This document shows, piece after piece, positions 37,820 to 49,474 of a stretch of 64,000 bases of DNA (the first letter of the stretch is position 1; every line of letters starts with the position of its first letter). The translations under genes and the position numbers were made by a program. This stretch comes from Larus michahellis (taxonomy: Eukaryota > Chordata > Aves > Charadriiformes > Laridae): positions 117,623,579-117,687,578 of the forward strand of contig NC_133897.1 in the NCBI RefSeq assembly GCF_964199755.1, read 5' to 3'. A model generated the notes under the pieces. The model saw nothing but the letters and a program-made list of their open reading frames with translations, was not told the DNA's origin and did not search any database.

Positions 37820-40800
37820 TAACCTTCTTTGGAAGACAGTTTAGGCTATTGTTTTTCTCTAGAACCATAGAGCATTTAAATTTGGCTTCATAAAGAGGTA
37901 TTAGTGTGCTTATGAAAAGTTTTCCCTCTAATGTTCTGCATATTTGAGAGATATTAGCCTTCCCCTCCTGTTTCTTTTATAATGCCACCTCCAACTTCGA
38001 AACTTGCTTTCTTGTAGAGTCTCAGGTCTCTAGACATAAGGAGGCCTTTTCTGGGAGTTTGATAGTTAAATTATGCTTTTAATTTGGTGGGATTTTTTCT
38101 CCTGCTAATACCAGCTGTCTTTTAAAAGATAGAGATAGTTCATATACAATTATAATGCCAATGTGCATTGAGACTATGCATACTCTGAGTTGTGTGGTCC
38201 CTTCCTTGTTGTATTATCAGTTGAGGGCAATTAGTAGAGCGTTTGGAAATTGTGTGCCTGATCTTCCACAGTCTTCCCAGTAAAGAGGAAATGACCACTT
38301 CTTAAAAACTGAAATGAGGCACAGAATCCTTGTCTTGGTGAGATCTGAGCTCTTTGGAGCTTCCTCTATCGTACCCACTTCAGAGGGCTGTTGTAGCGGT
38401 AAGGAAGAGCAGTTGCCAATAGCTGAGTTCAGCTGCTTCCGATGATGAAAGGAATCTGGGCGACCACCTCTTTACACTACAGTCACTGGTCAAATAGGAA
38501 CATTCACAGCAGAGTTTTATAAGCATTACTGTTGCCTACCTATGTTACTGATGTCTCGGGATGAAGAGCATATGTGGCCAAATCTTGTCTTGTTGGCCAT
38601 CAGTTTGGGATTTGCCGAGAGCCAAGTGCTCCATTCCCTGTCCTGAGCCTTGTGGCCCTCCACTGCTCAGATAGTACTTTGTTGCTATTAGTTCTCAGCT
38701 TACTATCTCCTTGGTGATAAGGTGTTGGTTGTAATACGGTGTTTGGCGGTGTACGGTTGCATCTCAGTCTTGCTATTCAGGAGATTGTGCTGTCTACTTT
38801 TACTGCTTTTGTTCCTGCCTTACTGACCATCTCCATGTGCCTTGTCTGGAAGCCACCCGAATTCTGAGTTCCTTTAGAGCCTTAGGTGGCTTTATTCTCC
38901 TGTCCTTTCATGCTTTCAGTCCATTTTGTGAACAGGGAGGTTTCATAAAGGAAGCTTAATCTTGCAGTTTCTTTAAACCACTTATACAGAATCAAATTCT
39001 TAGTCCAATGAGGTGATTTATTTGAGAAGACTGGGAGTTAGGTCTTGATTTTTACAGCTAGAGCGCTCCTCACTGCATCAAGAAAAGGGAAACAGCTTCC
39101 TGCCAATCATGTTATGTGTGACATTAATAACATGGTGGTTTCCTAGTCTTGTAAAAAATACTTTCAAAAATTTATTTGTATAGGTGAGATGTTAAGATGC
39201 TGTTGTTACTTTTTCTAATCTTAATCTCTTGGAGGGAAATTCTCGCTGTTAGAACAATAAGAAATTAGGTGGATTAGGTAAGTGGTCAGTACCAGCTCAT
39301 AGAGGAGAAAACCTAAGGCAAGAGAAAGGGCAAAGGCATCTAAGAAGACTTCAATGCCTTGGATAGAGGCACACAGAACTACCAATGGGGTATTTAAAAG
39401 CAGAAGTTCAGAGTAAAAAAAAAATAAAAATATGCATATCCTTACATTCCGAGCAGTTTCAGCAAATTGTGGAGTTTAGCTCTTGCCAAATATTTATTTT
39501 TTTTTTTTTTAATAAGAGAGTCAGCTCTCAGTTTCCAAACCCCTCGAGGAGGGGGAAGATGGCTTGCCAGCCAGATTGTTAGTTCATCATCTTCTTCCAG
39601 TCTGCACTCATGATTTTAGCAGATGTGGGAGGCAAGCTGGATTTCAAGGGCATCAAGATTTAAACATTAGCTGTCGCAAGCTTTTGTGTCAAGAGCTATG
39701 GAACCTTAACTAATGAAACAGCAGGACATCTAAACATACAGGTGTTTTCTTGTTTTGTAGCATTAACTTAGTAATACCCTTCTTACTTACTATGTGCCTG
39801 CGAGTGTTTTGGATGTTGCATGGAAAATGCATAACTAGTTGCATCCTACAGCTTAGAGGACTTCTGGAGACTTGACAAGCCAGGGAGGATAGTATGTGTG
39901 TATACGTATATGTATGAAAGAGAAAAGGACATGAATTAGAAATGTTGGGGTCTAACATCATAATGGGTCATAGGATTCTTTAATGATTGCTTGGCTGAGA
40001 TGGTTTATGCTGGTCTGAACTCTAACATTGTGTTCCAGTTTGCCCTTACATGCATATATGACTAGACCAGGAGTTCTTAGTGTGTATTAGATGTGCCACT
40101 AGTAATGTTATTCAAAACAGTATGCTTCAGAAGCTCTTAAACAAAAGCCACCACCAAAAAACTACTTTAATTTTGAACAACAGATGTGATCTTGTGTCAG
40201 AAAAGCCTGAGAGAAAAGCAAACAAACAAAACCCCAACATTCTCCTGGTTGCTGTCAGCTATCATAATGAAGAGTGCTTGCTTGTTGACTGTCCAGCATG
40301 GTTGTTTTATTGAGAGATGTCTGCTGCCTGATGGCTGTGTGGATGGATGCTCAATTTTCATCTGCAGCACAGCTGTCTGGCTTTGTGTCAGGCCTGGCTT
40401 TGGGATGACTGCAGTTGTGATGGGGATTTGGTGTAGAAAGAGGGAGGCTGTGCTTGTGAAAGGGGTTTAAACACTCCCCTACACAGTGCAGTGTAGGTTT
40501 TCAGCTCCATTTGCTGTCACTGTAGTAAATCCATTTCTGATTATGTGCTAAGGCCAGGCAGATTAACTGCCAAGTTGAACTTGCGAAGTTGCGTGTGTGT
40601 GTTGCCAGAGTTCCTCGTGCTGAAAAAGGCAAATCTACGTAACCTGTAGGTTCAGAACAGCTGAAAATTCATCCTAAGGTTGTTGCTTTTGATGTCTGTT
40701 TAAAGGGTGAAAAAAAGGTTTGCTTTTGATCACCATGTTTAAAGGTTGCTGTCCCAGCAGCATAATAAATGAGAATTGGATCTGGGAATTACTTTCAGTA

Positions 40801-41335
40801 AAAGACAGTATTCTTCCAGATGCTTTTTAATTGAATTGTCCTGTGAAAATGGACTCAACTTTGAATTCAATAACGTGCAGTTCAGGATCTTAGGGCTGAA
40901 AAAGAGAGAGGAATGCAACAGATGCTGCATAGTTTTGATACTTCTGATGATACTGATATCTCTAAGCTTGTGTTCTCTCTTCTGATTCACTATATAAACA
41001 AGTACAGCACGAACCTCAATGTATAACCTTGACACATCACTGGATCTTTGCTTTGTAGTTCATGAGTAGTTTGTCCAAATTGCAAGTACTGCATATTGGG
41101 AAACAGATAAAGTATTTGCATCAATAAAACATTTCATTTTCTTTGAGGAGAAACTGTATTTTGTGCTTTGAATTTTTTATTTTTACGAAACGGCCTTAGT
41201 TCTTGTTTCATTGTAATCTATCTGAGAATTACCTAGAACCTCACATTTAAATTTGACGGGCTAATAAGTCAAAACTATTGATGCAGATCAGCCATGAACC
41301 AAAATACATCAGAACAGTGTTTTATTTTCACAGGA
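37820..41335. other. Predicted first intron, nothing recognised
   Basis: AT-rich intron-like sequence. There is a T-run near 39,496-39,511 and a purine/pyrimidine alternating TGTATACGTATATGTATG stretch near 39,898-39,915. No exon or repeat family is recognised. Confidence 0.45.
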
Positions 41336-41340
41336 TTTCC

Positions 41341-41423
41341 AATGTGGCCCTGCCTTGAATGTGAGGTTGGACTGGTTGACCTTCGGAGGTCCCTTCCAAC
41401 CCGAATTATTCTGTGATTCTGTT
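41341..41423 (+). mobile_element. CR1 LINE 3' tail fragment (plus strand)
   Basis: The sequence runs GAGGTTGGACTGGTTGACCT, then GGTCCCTTCCAACCCGAATT, then ATTCTGTGATTCTG. This is the standard order at the 3' end of avian CR1, including the degenerate ATTCTATG-type tail. Only about 80 bp remain, so it is a severely 5'-truncated copy with no coding sequence. It lies in the sense orientation relative to the predicted gene. Confidence 0.85.
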
Positions 41424-41429
41424 GTTTGT

Positions 41430-44200
41430 TGTAAAGTAGGCTACTACAGAAAACGTAAGGCTCAGCAGTATTACCTATTGGTAAGACACAGCTTCCTGGA
41501 ACAATCCATATGGCCCAAAGGCTTTACAAACATACTCAAGGAATAGACTACTGACAGTATGAAATGTTTTGGTAACCTGCTTTCATCTTTATGGCCATTT
41601 TTCTGCTGTGTGCTAGATGTTCTTTCTGTATGTCATCAGGAATACGTGCTGATTGCATATCTAGTCACACACCTCAATGGAGAGACACTGAATTCTGTTA
41701 CTGGCAGCTGTCTGCAGGTCTTGTCATGTTACTGGATGGTGACCCAGAAATGGTCTGGGGATTGAGGCATCGCTGGGCATATGTTAATGGGAAGGCTGCA
41801 AAGCTTGAGTGACTCCGTAAGAGGTTGTTTGGCCTGTCCAGGATGGAAGATTGAGCATCAAAGAGTAATAATGATATCTGACGGATTGATTCTGATGCAT
41901 TGTCTAAAATCAGTCTTCTAGATTAATGGTCATAATCAAACATTTTACTCTAAGGAAACTTAAAATAAGCCCAGTACTATTAATTTTAAACCTTTTCAGG
42001 GCTAAAATAAAGCATGCATAAAAAGGAGATACTTATTTATGTTATTTCAGTCAATCACTTCTACTTATTTTGTTAATTGGTCAGGTTTGGGAACTGCTGT
42101 TCCGATTACATGCCCTTGTGGATCTTTCTGATAAGTGAGTTGTATGTGTGTCCATATGTTTTATTTTTCTGGACATATTAATTCTTATCTGATGATTCAG
42201 TACGTGGGTTGCAATTTCCCTCTAGCTGCCGTGTTCTAGTTGAACATACTCCGTATGTAGCAGAAAAACAGCCAAGTGTGGAAAGAAGGGGTTGGGCTTC
42301 TTATTTCTGATTATGAAGAGGAATGGAGGCTGGATGACAGCAGCTTTTCCTGCTCCAAATGTTTATCTGAATAAACCGTGGGAAGTTAAGGTTTTGTAAA
42401 AAAACAGAGCAAGGGCTAAAGAAGAACTAGATATTGGCTACTAGGGATTGGATGTTCTTTGAGAAACTCAGTTTTACAAAGAAGTTGACTGTCAAGTTAA
42501 CAAGGGCCAGCAAGCAGAACTGTTTTATGATGCTTTGCCCCAGGGACAGAAAAGAAGTGTATTTGAGGCCAGTGCCTGGAAGAAGGCTGGCCTTGGGATG
42601 AATTCATTGAAACGGTTCTGTCCTTGCTGTTCCAAAGTGCAGCTCATGCTGAGAGGGACTGTTAAATTTCTCATTAAAAAAATGCTTGTTGAAAATGAGG
42701 TCTATTCTGTATGTTGTCACAGTGCCTTTCTGATCTGTAATAAATCACATAAACTGTGTTTCAGCCAGTATGCGGAGATAAGAGAATACACTGGTGCATC
42801 TTCTCGTGTCCATACTGTCATTGTGTGTGCCAGGAAAAACAGCCCCAAACTATGAATATACAGGGAGTAAATAGTTTAAGAGAAATGGCCTCTTTTGAAA
42901 TGGGGTGATGTCAGCCTGGTAAGTAAACAGTTAACTGCAATGTCCCAATATAGCCATATGAAGGATAATGTTCAAATTGTAATTTTCTTTGTTTTGGAAA
43001 TGAGGCTTGCAGTGATACATCTGCAGTCATTACTGGCTTACCTATCCCTGGTGTTTTGTAATTCCTTCTCTGTTTCTACAGCTAGACTTATTTTTACTCA
43101 CCAGAGCTTTTAACTAATGATCACTGTTCTTTACCATTCTATTCCTCTTCCCATCCTTTCTTTGGAGGGAAGCGCTATTATGATTTTAATAAGATTTTTG
43201 TATTCAGTTGATCTTTGGGTTCCGCTTCTGCTACTACTGAATTACTTGCTATTGAGAAAACATGTTTTTGTAACTTTAGCTTAAGCTTAGTATATCTGAC
43301 CAGAGCAGGTCAAAGGTAACTGAGGAACGGTCTCGTGTTCTGAACACAGCCGAATGCTATTATGTTCCATGGCAAAAAAGGTGGGGATTTGTTTGGACCA
43401 TTTACAAATGGTTTGTTTTGCTGGAGAATGGCTTGGTTCAAGGTAGAGTGTCAAGTTAAACTTCATATAATAATAGAGTTAGAAGACCTAGCGTTCTAAA
43501 CTAGCAGTTTGAGAGCTAGAGAATTCAAAGAAAATCTGTTGTGATTTTTTTTTTTTTTGAGAGAGAGAGCCTGGAAAAGAGGCTCCTCAGGCCTCGCTTC
43601 AGAGGGAGATTTGAGGTAAACTTGTGTCCTTTTACATTTCGACCAAAAAATGTGCAATGCGTCTGGGAATTCTACCTTGGCCAAGGAATGTGGAAGTTTC
43701 TCTGGTCACTGAGGAAAAGCACAATGTCATACTTAAGAGGGGAAAAGGAAACAACCTTTCTTTCCCCTCTTATGTGGTTCTCTCTCTCTTACCATGGCAG
43801 AGCAGTGTGAAGAACATACTTTTTTGAATGGAAGAGAAAAAGTGTCTTCTAAAACTATGCTTATGCAAAATTACAAGGTAGGTTTTTTCCCAAATGTGAA
43901 TTATGTACCAGCACGTAAAGAGTATGGGGCTTCTGTTGCCATGGCATATTTCACACCATTTACACTGATGTTCAAAAGAAACAAAACTGTCACAGTCCAT
44001 AATTCATTTAATATGCTATAACCAAATTACTAACATGTCCTAGAGAAAAATTGTAGGGTTTTTTGTGTCTTATTTAGCCAAGTTCTGCATGCATTAGAAA
44101 AATAGGTATATTCATTCCTGAATAATGCTGGGATTACTATGATTGTCTGACCAGAGAGACTACTTTCAGTAAAGAATTGAATTTCAGCTACAGGGGTCTC
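41430..44200. other. Predicted first intron, nothing recognised
   Basis: AT-rich sequence. A T-run followed by (GA)n lies at about 43,545-43,568. The short open frames on both strands (for example 42,535-42,855 plus) have no domain signal or splice boundaries. Confidence 0.45.
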
Positions 44201-44205
44201 ACTGA

Positions 44206-45335
44206 GATCATAGAATCATAGAATCATAGGGTTGGAAGGGACCTCTGGAGATCATCTAGTCCAACCCCCCTGCCAGAGCAGGGTCACCTACAGCAGGTTA
44301 CACAGGAACATGTCCAGGCGGGTTTTGAATGTCTCCAGAGACGGAGACTCCACCACCTCTCTGGGCAGCCTGTTCCAGTGCTCTGTCACCCTCAGGGTAA
44401 AGAAGTTCCTCCTCATGTTTAGGTGGAACTTCCTATGTTCAAGTTTGTGCCCATTGCCTCTTGTCCTGTCCCCGGGCACCACTGAAAAGAGCCTGGCCCC
44501 ATCCTCCTGACACCCACCCTTTAAGTATTTATAAGCATTGATAAGGTCACCCCTCAGCCGTCTTTTTTCCAGACTGAAGAGACCCAAATCCCTCAGCCTT
44601 TCCTCATAAGAGAGGTGTTCCAGTCCCCCAATCATCTTTGTAGCCCTCTGCTGCACCCTTTCCAGCAGTTCCCTGTCCCTCTTGAACCGGGGAGCCCAGA
44701 ACTGGACACAGTACTCCAGGTGCGGCCTCACCAAGGCAGAGTAGAGGGGGAGGATGACCTCCCTCGACCTGCTGGCCACGCTCTTCTTGATGCATCCCAG
44801 GATGCCATTGGCCTTCTTGGCCACAAGGGCACATTGCTGACTCATGGTCATCCTGTTGTCCACCAGGACTCCCAGGTCTCTTTCCACAGAGCTGCTCTCC
44901 AGCAGGTCAGCCCCCAACCTGTACTGGTGCATGGGGTTGTTCCTTCCCAGGTGCAGCACCCTACAGTTGCCCTTGTTGAACTTCATAAGGTTTCTCTCTG
45001 CCCAGATCTCCAACCTGTCCAGGTCTCTCTGTATGGCGGCACAGCCTTCTGGTGTGTCAGCCACCCCACCCAGCTTGGTGTCATCAGCAAACTTGCTGAG
45101 GGCGCACTCTATCCCCTCATCCAGGTCATTGATGAATATGTTGAAGAGGACTGGACCCAGTACTGACCCCTGGGGAACACCACTCGTCACTGGTCTCCAA
45201 CTAGACTCTGTGCCCCTAATCACAACCCTCTGAGCTCTATCTTTCAACCAGTTTTCTATCCACCCCACTGTCCATTCATCTAACCCACACTTCCTAAGCT
45301 TCCCTATGAGGATGCTGTGGGAGATGTGAGGAGGC
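44206..45335 (-). mobile_element. CR1 LINE, 5'-truncated, minus strand
   Basis: CR1 is a non-LTR retrotransposon that inserts by target-primed reverse transcription and ends in short 8-bp repeats instead of poly(A). Here the minus-strand copy runs from about 45,335 (truncated 5' end) to 44,206 (3' end). It includes an open reverse-transcriptase tail, about 60 bp of 3' UTR containing GTTGGACTAGATGATCTC, and three ATTCTATG-type tail units (44,207-44,231). It is much better preserved than the other CR1 pieces in the window. It is antisense to the predicted host gene, the usual tolerated orientation in introns. No clear target-site duplication is visible. Confidence 0.95.
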
Positions 45336-45337
45336 AA
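44288..45337 (-). pseudogene. CR1 ORF2 reverse transcriptase, C-terminal fragment
   Basis: The 349-codon open frame is the C-terminal half of the CR1 ORF2 polyprotein. ORF2 normally has an N-terminal endonuclease followed by reverse transcriptase. Visible motifs are [11 protein letters not shown] at residues 52-62 (RT motif before the active site) and FADD at residues 83-86 (the catalytic palm aspartates). The [13 protein letters not shown]-like and [14 protein letters not shown]-like thumb/C-terminal blocks of CR1/L2 elements follow. The endonuclease domain and the first part of RT are missing because of 5' truncation, so the fragment cannot act autonomously. No frameshift or stop interrupts the remaining frame. 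The first codon in the frame is not a true start. Confidence 0.93.
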
Positions 45338-45339
45338 GG

Positions 45340-45422
45340 AAAAACAGCTGTAAAAATGATGACCATGAATTTACATAAATAACAATTTGTTTTCATTTGA
45401 ATGCTCAGGGTGATATTACAAC
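45340..45422. other. Short spacer between CR1 and MIR-like remnant
   Basis: AT-rich sequence without features apart from lying between two repeats. It borders a GCGGAC-TTGG-GTCCGC hairpin (45,423-45,438). Confidence 0.4.
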
Positions 45423-45424
45423 GC

Positions 45425-45535
45425 GGACTTGGGTCCGCAGAAGATCTGGTTTTACTTCTGAATTCTGCCACTGAGAGAAGACACACGGCTTCTCCGTGCC
45501 TCTGTTTCCCTATCTCTAAAATGAGGAGGGTGGTT
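45425..45535 (+). repeat. Probable MIR/CORE-SINE remnant
   Basis: The order TCTGCCACTGA, then CCGTGCCTCTGTTTCCCTAT, then CTCTAAAATGAGGA follows the MIR consensus I know (CTCTGCCACTTA, CTGTGCCTCAGTTTCCTCAT, CTGTAAAATGGGGA) with a small internal gap. MIR/CORE-SINEs are old amniote elements, so heavy divergence is expected. The tRNA-like head is weak or missing. Confidence 0.6.
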
Positions 45536-45734
45536 GTCCTGGGACTTTAAGAACTATATTACAGTAACAATTAGCTGTTACAGTCTTCTGTGGCTGAGGC
45601 TGGAGGGTCCTTAGTTCAAGTCTCCTGTCAGGACCTTGGGCTGCTGAGCTTCAGACTTCTCTCAGTCAGCTCTAGTCATTGTAGACCATACATACAAACA
45701 GTTATTAATTTGGCTTTTGTGTTCAAACCTTCTG

Positions 45735-45775
45735 TTTAATTTCAATTAACTTAATTTTAATTAATTGAATTTAAA
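45735..45775. repeat. AT-rich imperfect palindrome
   Basis: TTTAATTTCAATTAA (45,735-45,749) pairs at 14 of 15 positions with TTAATTGAATTTAAA (45,761-45,775) across an 11-nt loop. The palindrome contains several TAATTA/CAATTA homeodomain-type cores. Confidence 0.75.
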
Positions 45776-45960
45776 CGCCTCGGTCTCCGGTGTCCCTGCG
45801 AGATCTGGTTGCCGTGTGTGGAGAGCCGGGGCAGCGTCTCCACCAAGATGGCTTTGTGGTGAAATGGATTGGAAAGTCCAAGGCCCTTCGTCTGCGGAGC
45901 AGCCGGGGCTCTGTTTACCCACTATAGCAGTGCTAACCGGCATCTGCGTTGGTATTAAAG
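45776..45960. other. Isolated CpG-rich patch inside the intron
   Basis: About a dozen CpGs occur in about 185 bp, against strong CpG depletion on both sides. The patch contains CCAAGATGGC (45,844-45,853), a partial YY1 core. It could be a small alternative promoter, an enhancer or a piece of a young GC-rich insertion. There is no clear splice donor after it. Confidence 0.4.
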
Positions 45961-45964
45961 GAAT

Positions 45965-48900
45965 ATATTAAATACCCAGTGAAAATAGGCTAGGCTGCGA
46001 TTCGCAGAAGGTCTTCAGCTGGCTAAAGCAAGCACTAGTTGAGGAGGGAGTAAATAAAGCATTTGCAGGCAACATGCTGTCACAACCTTTCCCCTCCTCC
46101 CATACCCCCTCTTTTTTTTTTTTTTTTTTATTTGGCCATATGTTTTAGTAGTCTAAGTGTGTGTCAGTGGTAATCCAGGCTCCACGCTTTTAAAGGATGA
46201 TTACCCAGTTTGTTGCTGAAGTGAGACTTTTTCTTCCCCATTTAATTTTTGTGAGGGTCATAATTGTAAACCTTTTTTTAAAAAAAACAGAAAATTATTG
46301 CAGATTACTCTTTGTATGACTAAATTTAACTACATCTCATTTTGCAGCCTGCCAGCCTGTTTGTATGATAGGGGGTCCAACAAACCTGTTTTGTTCTCTG
46401 GATGCTAATCTGAATTTCAGAGCCTCTGTCCTTCATCCCTCCTCATTTCCCCCCTCCCCCTGCTTTCCACAGACAGTCACATCGGGTCTCTTTCCCCACC
46501 TCCATCCCCCTTCTCTCCTTCTTTCCTTCCCTGCCCCAGCAGAACAGTAAATGTTGATTATCTTTTCATCCCTTACACCGAATAGCTGATTCTGACTTAG
46601 GGTGGTTGATGTACTAGAGAATTAATGCTCTGAATATTCAAGTGATTTGTAAGTCTGCTGGTCTGTACGTTACATTAAAATACCGTGGCTCTTTTGGGGG
46701 ATTTAATTTTACATATTTTTATGGGTTGAAGCAGGTACAGGGTTTTATGATGACTTTTAAAAAAAGGTCACCGCTCTTGTAAGGGTGTGAACAGGGTCAT
46801 GTCGGTTTTATATAAAACAACTGCCTGGAATTGTCCTCCTTGGGGAGTAATTTCTCAGGTCTCTGGTAAACCTTGGCCAAACATGGATGGGCTACTAACC
46901 AGCATTGAACCCCTGCCTGGAACCCACCTTCACGGTAGCTCTCATGACATGGTTACAGTTAGCCACCTTTACTAATAAAAGGAAAAGTGGCTAGTGGGCA
47001 CGCAGAAATGCGTTGACATTGAACAGAGTAAACCCTCATACCTGTTACTTAAAAAATAAACAGACCCACAAACATACTGGCCTAGTAGATTGAAATGTAT
47101 GTGTGTCAGGGAGGAGGGGAATAACACATAGGAAAAGATTTATGCCTTCCTTTGGGCTGTTGCTTGGTAACAGAAAATGCCTCTTAAGCCTATTTTTGGA
47201 GAGGGGAGGGGTGAAACTTGATTCAGTGACCATCTGTCCCGAGCTGGTTGATTTCCTGTTGAGCTCCCCTTTGTTTCTGTCAAACAATTGATTGTTACCC
47301 TTTACAAATAAGAATACTGTTGGTGACATTGCCCTGAATCAGCAGGTTGGCTTGTGGCAACCATGAAACAAACCTATTAATTTTAATTTATCTAGATTTT
47401 TTTTTTAATGTTTAGTGGGTTTTGGTTCTTCTGAAGCCACTAACTGTGGTTTTGCTGGGCTTTATTTACTGGTATTGGGATTTTTGTTTTGGGGTGGTTT
47501 TTTTGTTTTGTTTTTTTTTTCCTCTTGGTGAATGCCTATCAGTACAGTATGCAAATGTAACAGATGTAATTGAAATACTTTTTTTAAAGAGGATGTAATA
47601 ATGTCCTTTTTAGTCTGAAATTGTTGGGAAAAAGCAGCTATGGTTTTGGGCACATTAAGCCTTCTGGCGGTGGGGGGGAGCAGAAGTTAATTGAAGTCAC
47701 CGTTAAAGAAATCCCCACTGTTTCTGTGAAAACAAAACCCAGATTCTTAATTGCAAATTGAATATTTGCAATTGTTCTTGCTTAATTGTCAGAAAATCAT
47801 TCTCTGTTTGAGTACTTCCTGATGTTTGCTTAGTAGTAGGGTGCTGGGTAGATTTGAACTCCGATTAGATTGTTTTTAAGTCATCTGCTTTATTTATATT
47901 GCAGAAGCCTATATTTTTCTTTTAGTTTTATGCATGCAGGGTACAAGGTGCATGCACATGCAAATATGGCCGTGTCCTCTGTCATTTGTTAAGCTGCCAT
48001 TTATTAAGCGTTGCAATACTATTTCCGTCCCTGCCCTGAATTTCAGCATTCAGAGAAGAGGTTCATAGTTCCAGGTATCTGCTGAGAAAAAGTAAGAGGT
48101 GTGGTATGTAGAGGAGACGAGTAATACCTGCAAAAAGAGTGAGAACTCCCTCAGTGCAATGGGACGATGATAGTCGCTGTTATTTGCTTCAGTCAGTGAA
48201 ACTCTTCCCTGGAGTATTTCCATGATGTTGTGTTACAGAAGAGGGCGAGAAGGGAAGAGTTTCAGTACAAATGTCTTCACACCTTACAGGTCTCTGTTTA
48301 TTTGAGTTTAGCCTACTTATCACTCAGTAGATGATACTCGGAGGTAATTCCCAAAAGTGACTTCACAGAGCAGAAGGTGTTAGAAAAGTTAATTTCCCTT
48401 TCTCTTCTATTTTTCCCACGTGCTCTTCAGGTTGCTTTCCACAGGTAGAAGAGCTGTAGTCTGCAGCTTTTCAGCATGGTCCTGGATGTATGTCAGATTC
48501 AGCTCTTTTTGAAGCTGGTGGCAAGGTGCCTACTGAACACTGATACAGTGGATGTTGGGTCAGGCATACTTGTGAGATTTTCTTTCTTTCTTTCTTTTTA
48601 AGGTTGCATGTGGTAATTAAAAATCTGTCATTTGGAGTCATAAGGAAAGTTCATATCAAACCATGTGAATGAGCCCATGTGACAGCACTGTGGCTTGCTG
48701 GTCAGTTTGCCGTTGCATCCTCCTCGTGGGTTGCCCGTTTCCTCACCTCGCCCTCATCCTTTCCCCCTATTCTGCTGTTGTTTGCTTGGCATACGCTGGG
48801 ATCTAGCAGAGGAACTGATCCACTTGGAAAAAACCTTCTATTTCCAGGTTACTTTTTAGGTGGATCGATTCCTTGATCCAGTTTACCACTGAGTAACATG

Positions 48901-49363
48901 CTGAGCTTGGCCAGTGCAGTGGAACATGTCTGGGTGGAAGCAATCAGTACTGAGTAGATTTTTTTTTTTTTTTCTTTTTTAATCATTAAGGGCAAGTATA
49001 CAGTGAAGTGTTTTTAAACATGCATCCTCTGTCAGGTACAGAAATCCTACTTTGGGATTAACTTGGAAATTTTGTAAACTGGATTGGTGTACAGACATCA
49101 CTTCTGCAGAATTAATTGAACATGCCCGTGTGCTGCTTTTTGCCCTTTTTTTTGGTAGAAAGCGATAGGTACCACCAACATGCCTTTCAAATAATTTCAG
49201 TCTATCTTGAAATTACACTGAGATTAAAAAAAAAAATTATAGAACTAGTGCCAACTATGTTGATGTTTGGGGGCCAGGGAGTTTAAACTTGGCAGTGATG
49301 GAAGTGTTCTGAACTGTTTTGAGAACTGATTCAAGTTTTGTTTTGTTTTTTTTCTTCCTGCAG
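45965..49363. other. Predicted first intron, right part
   Basis: AT-rich intron-like sequence. A pyrimidine-rich stretch (46,425-46,545) ends in CCCCAGCAG|AACAG, which looks like a splice acceptor, but no donor follows at exon distance. A (TTTC)n microsatellite lies at 48,578-48,599 and T-runs occur near 47,505 and 48,959-48,972. No coding exon is seen. Confidence 0.45.
46112..46129. repeat. T homopolymer
   Basis: A run of 18 T follows a C-rich pyrimidine stretch (46,085-46,111). Confidence 0.95.
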
Positions 49364-49474
49364 AACTGAGTTTCTGCAAGGAAAAAAATAAGACCTTGGG
49401 AATTTTATTTCAGGCTTGAAAAACTCTATTCTAGATATTTGGAACACAGTTTTGTCTCTGGCATAGAAAAATTG
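49364..49474 (+). other. Predicted second untranslated exon
   Basis: A strong pyrimidine tract and TTCCTGCAG acceptor precede 49,364, and ATTG|GTGAGT is an excellent donor after 49,474. This gives a 111-nt exon. It contains no ATG and has stops in all three frames, as expected for a 5' leader exon; joined to the exon ending at 32,642 the leader would remain ATG-free. The evidence is splice-site quality and the lack of ATG. Neither conservation nor expression can be judged from the sequence alone. The first coding exon would lie further right, probably outside the window. Confidence 0.5.

Noticed and set aside
32451-49474. Naming the gene TBL1XR1
   Set aside because: The non-coding-first-exon layout fits, but many genes share it and no coding exon is present in the window to confirm the identity.
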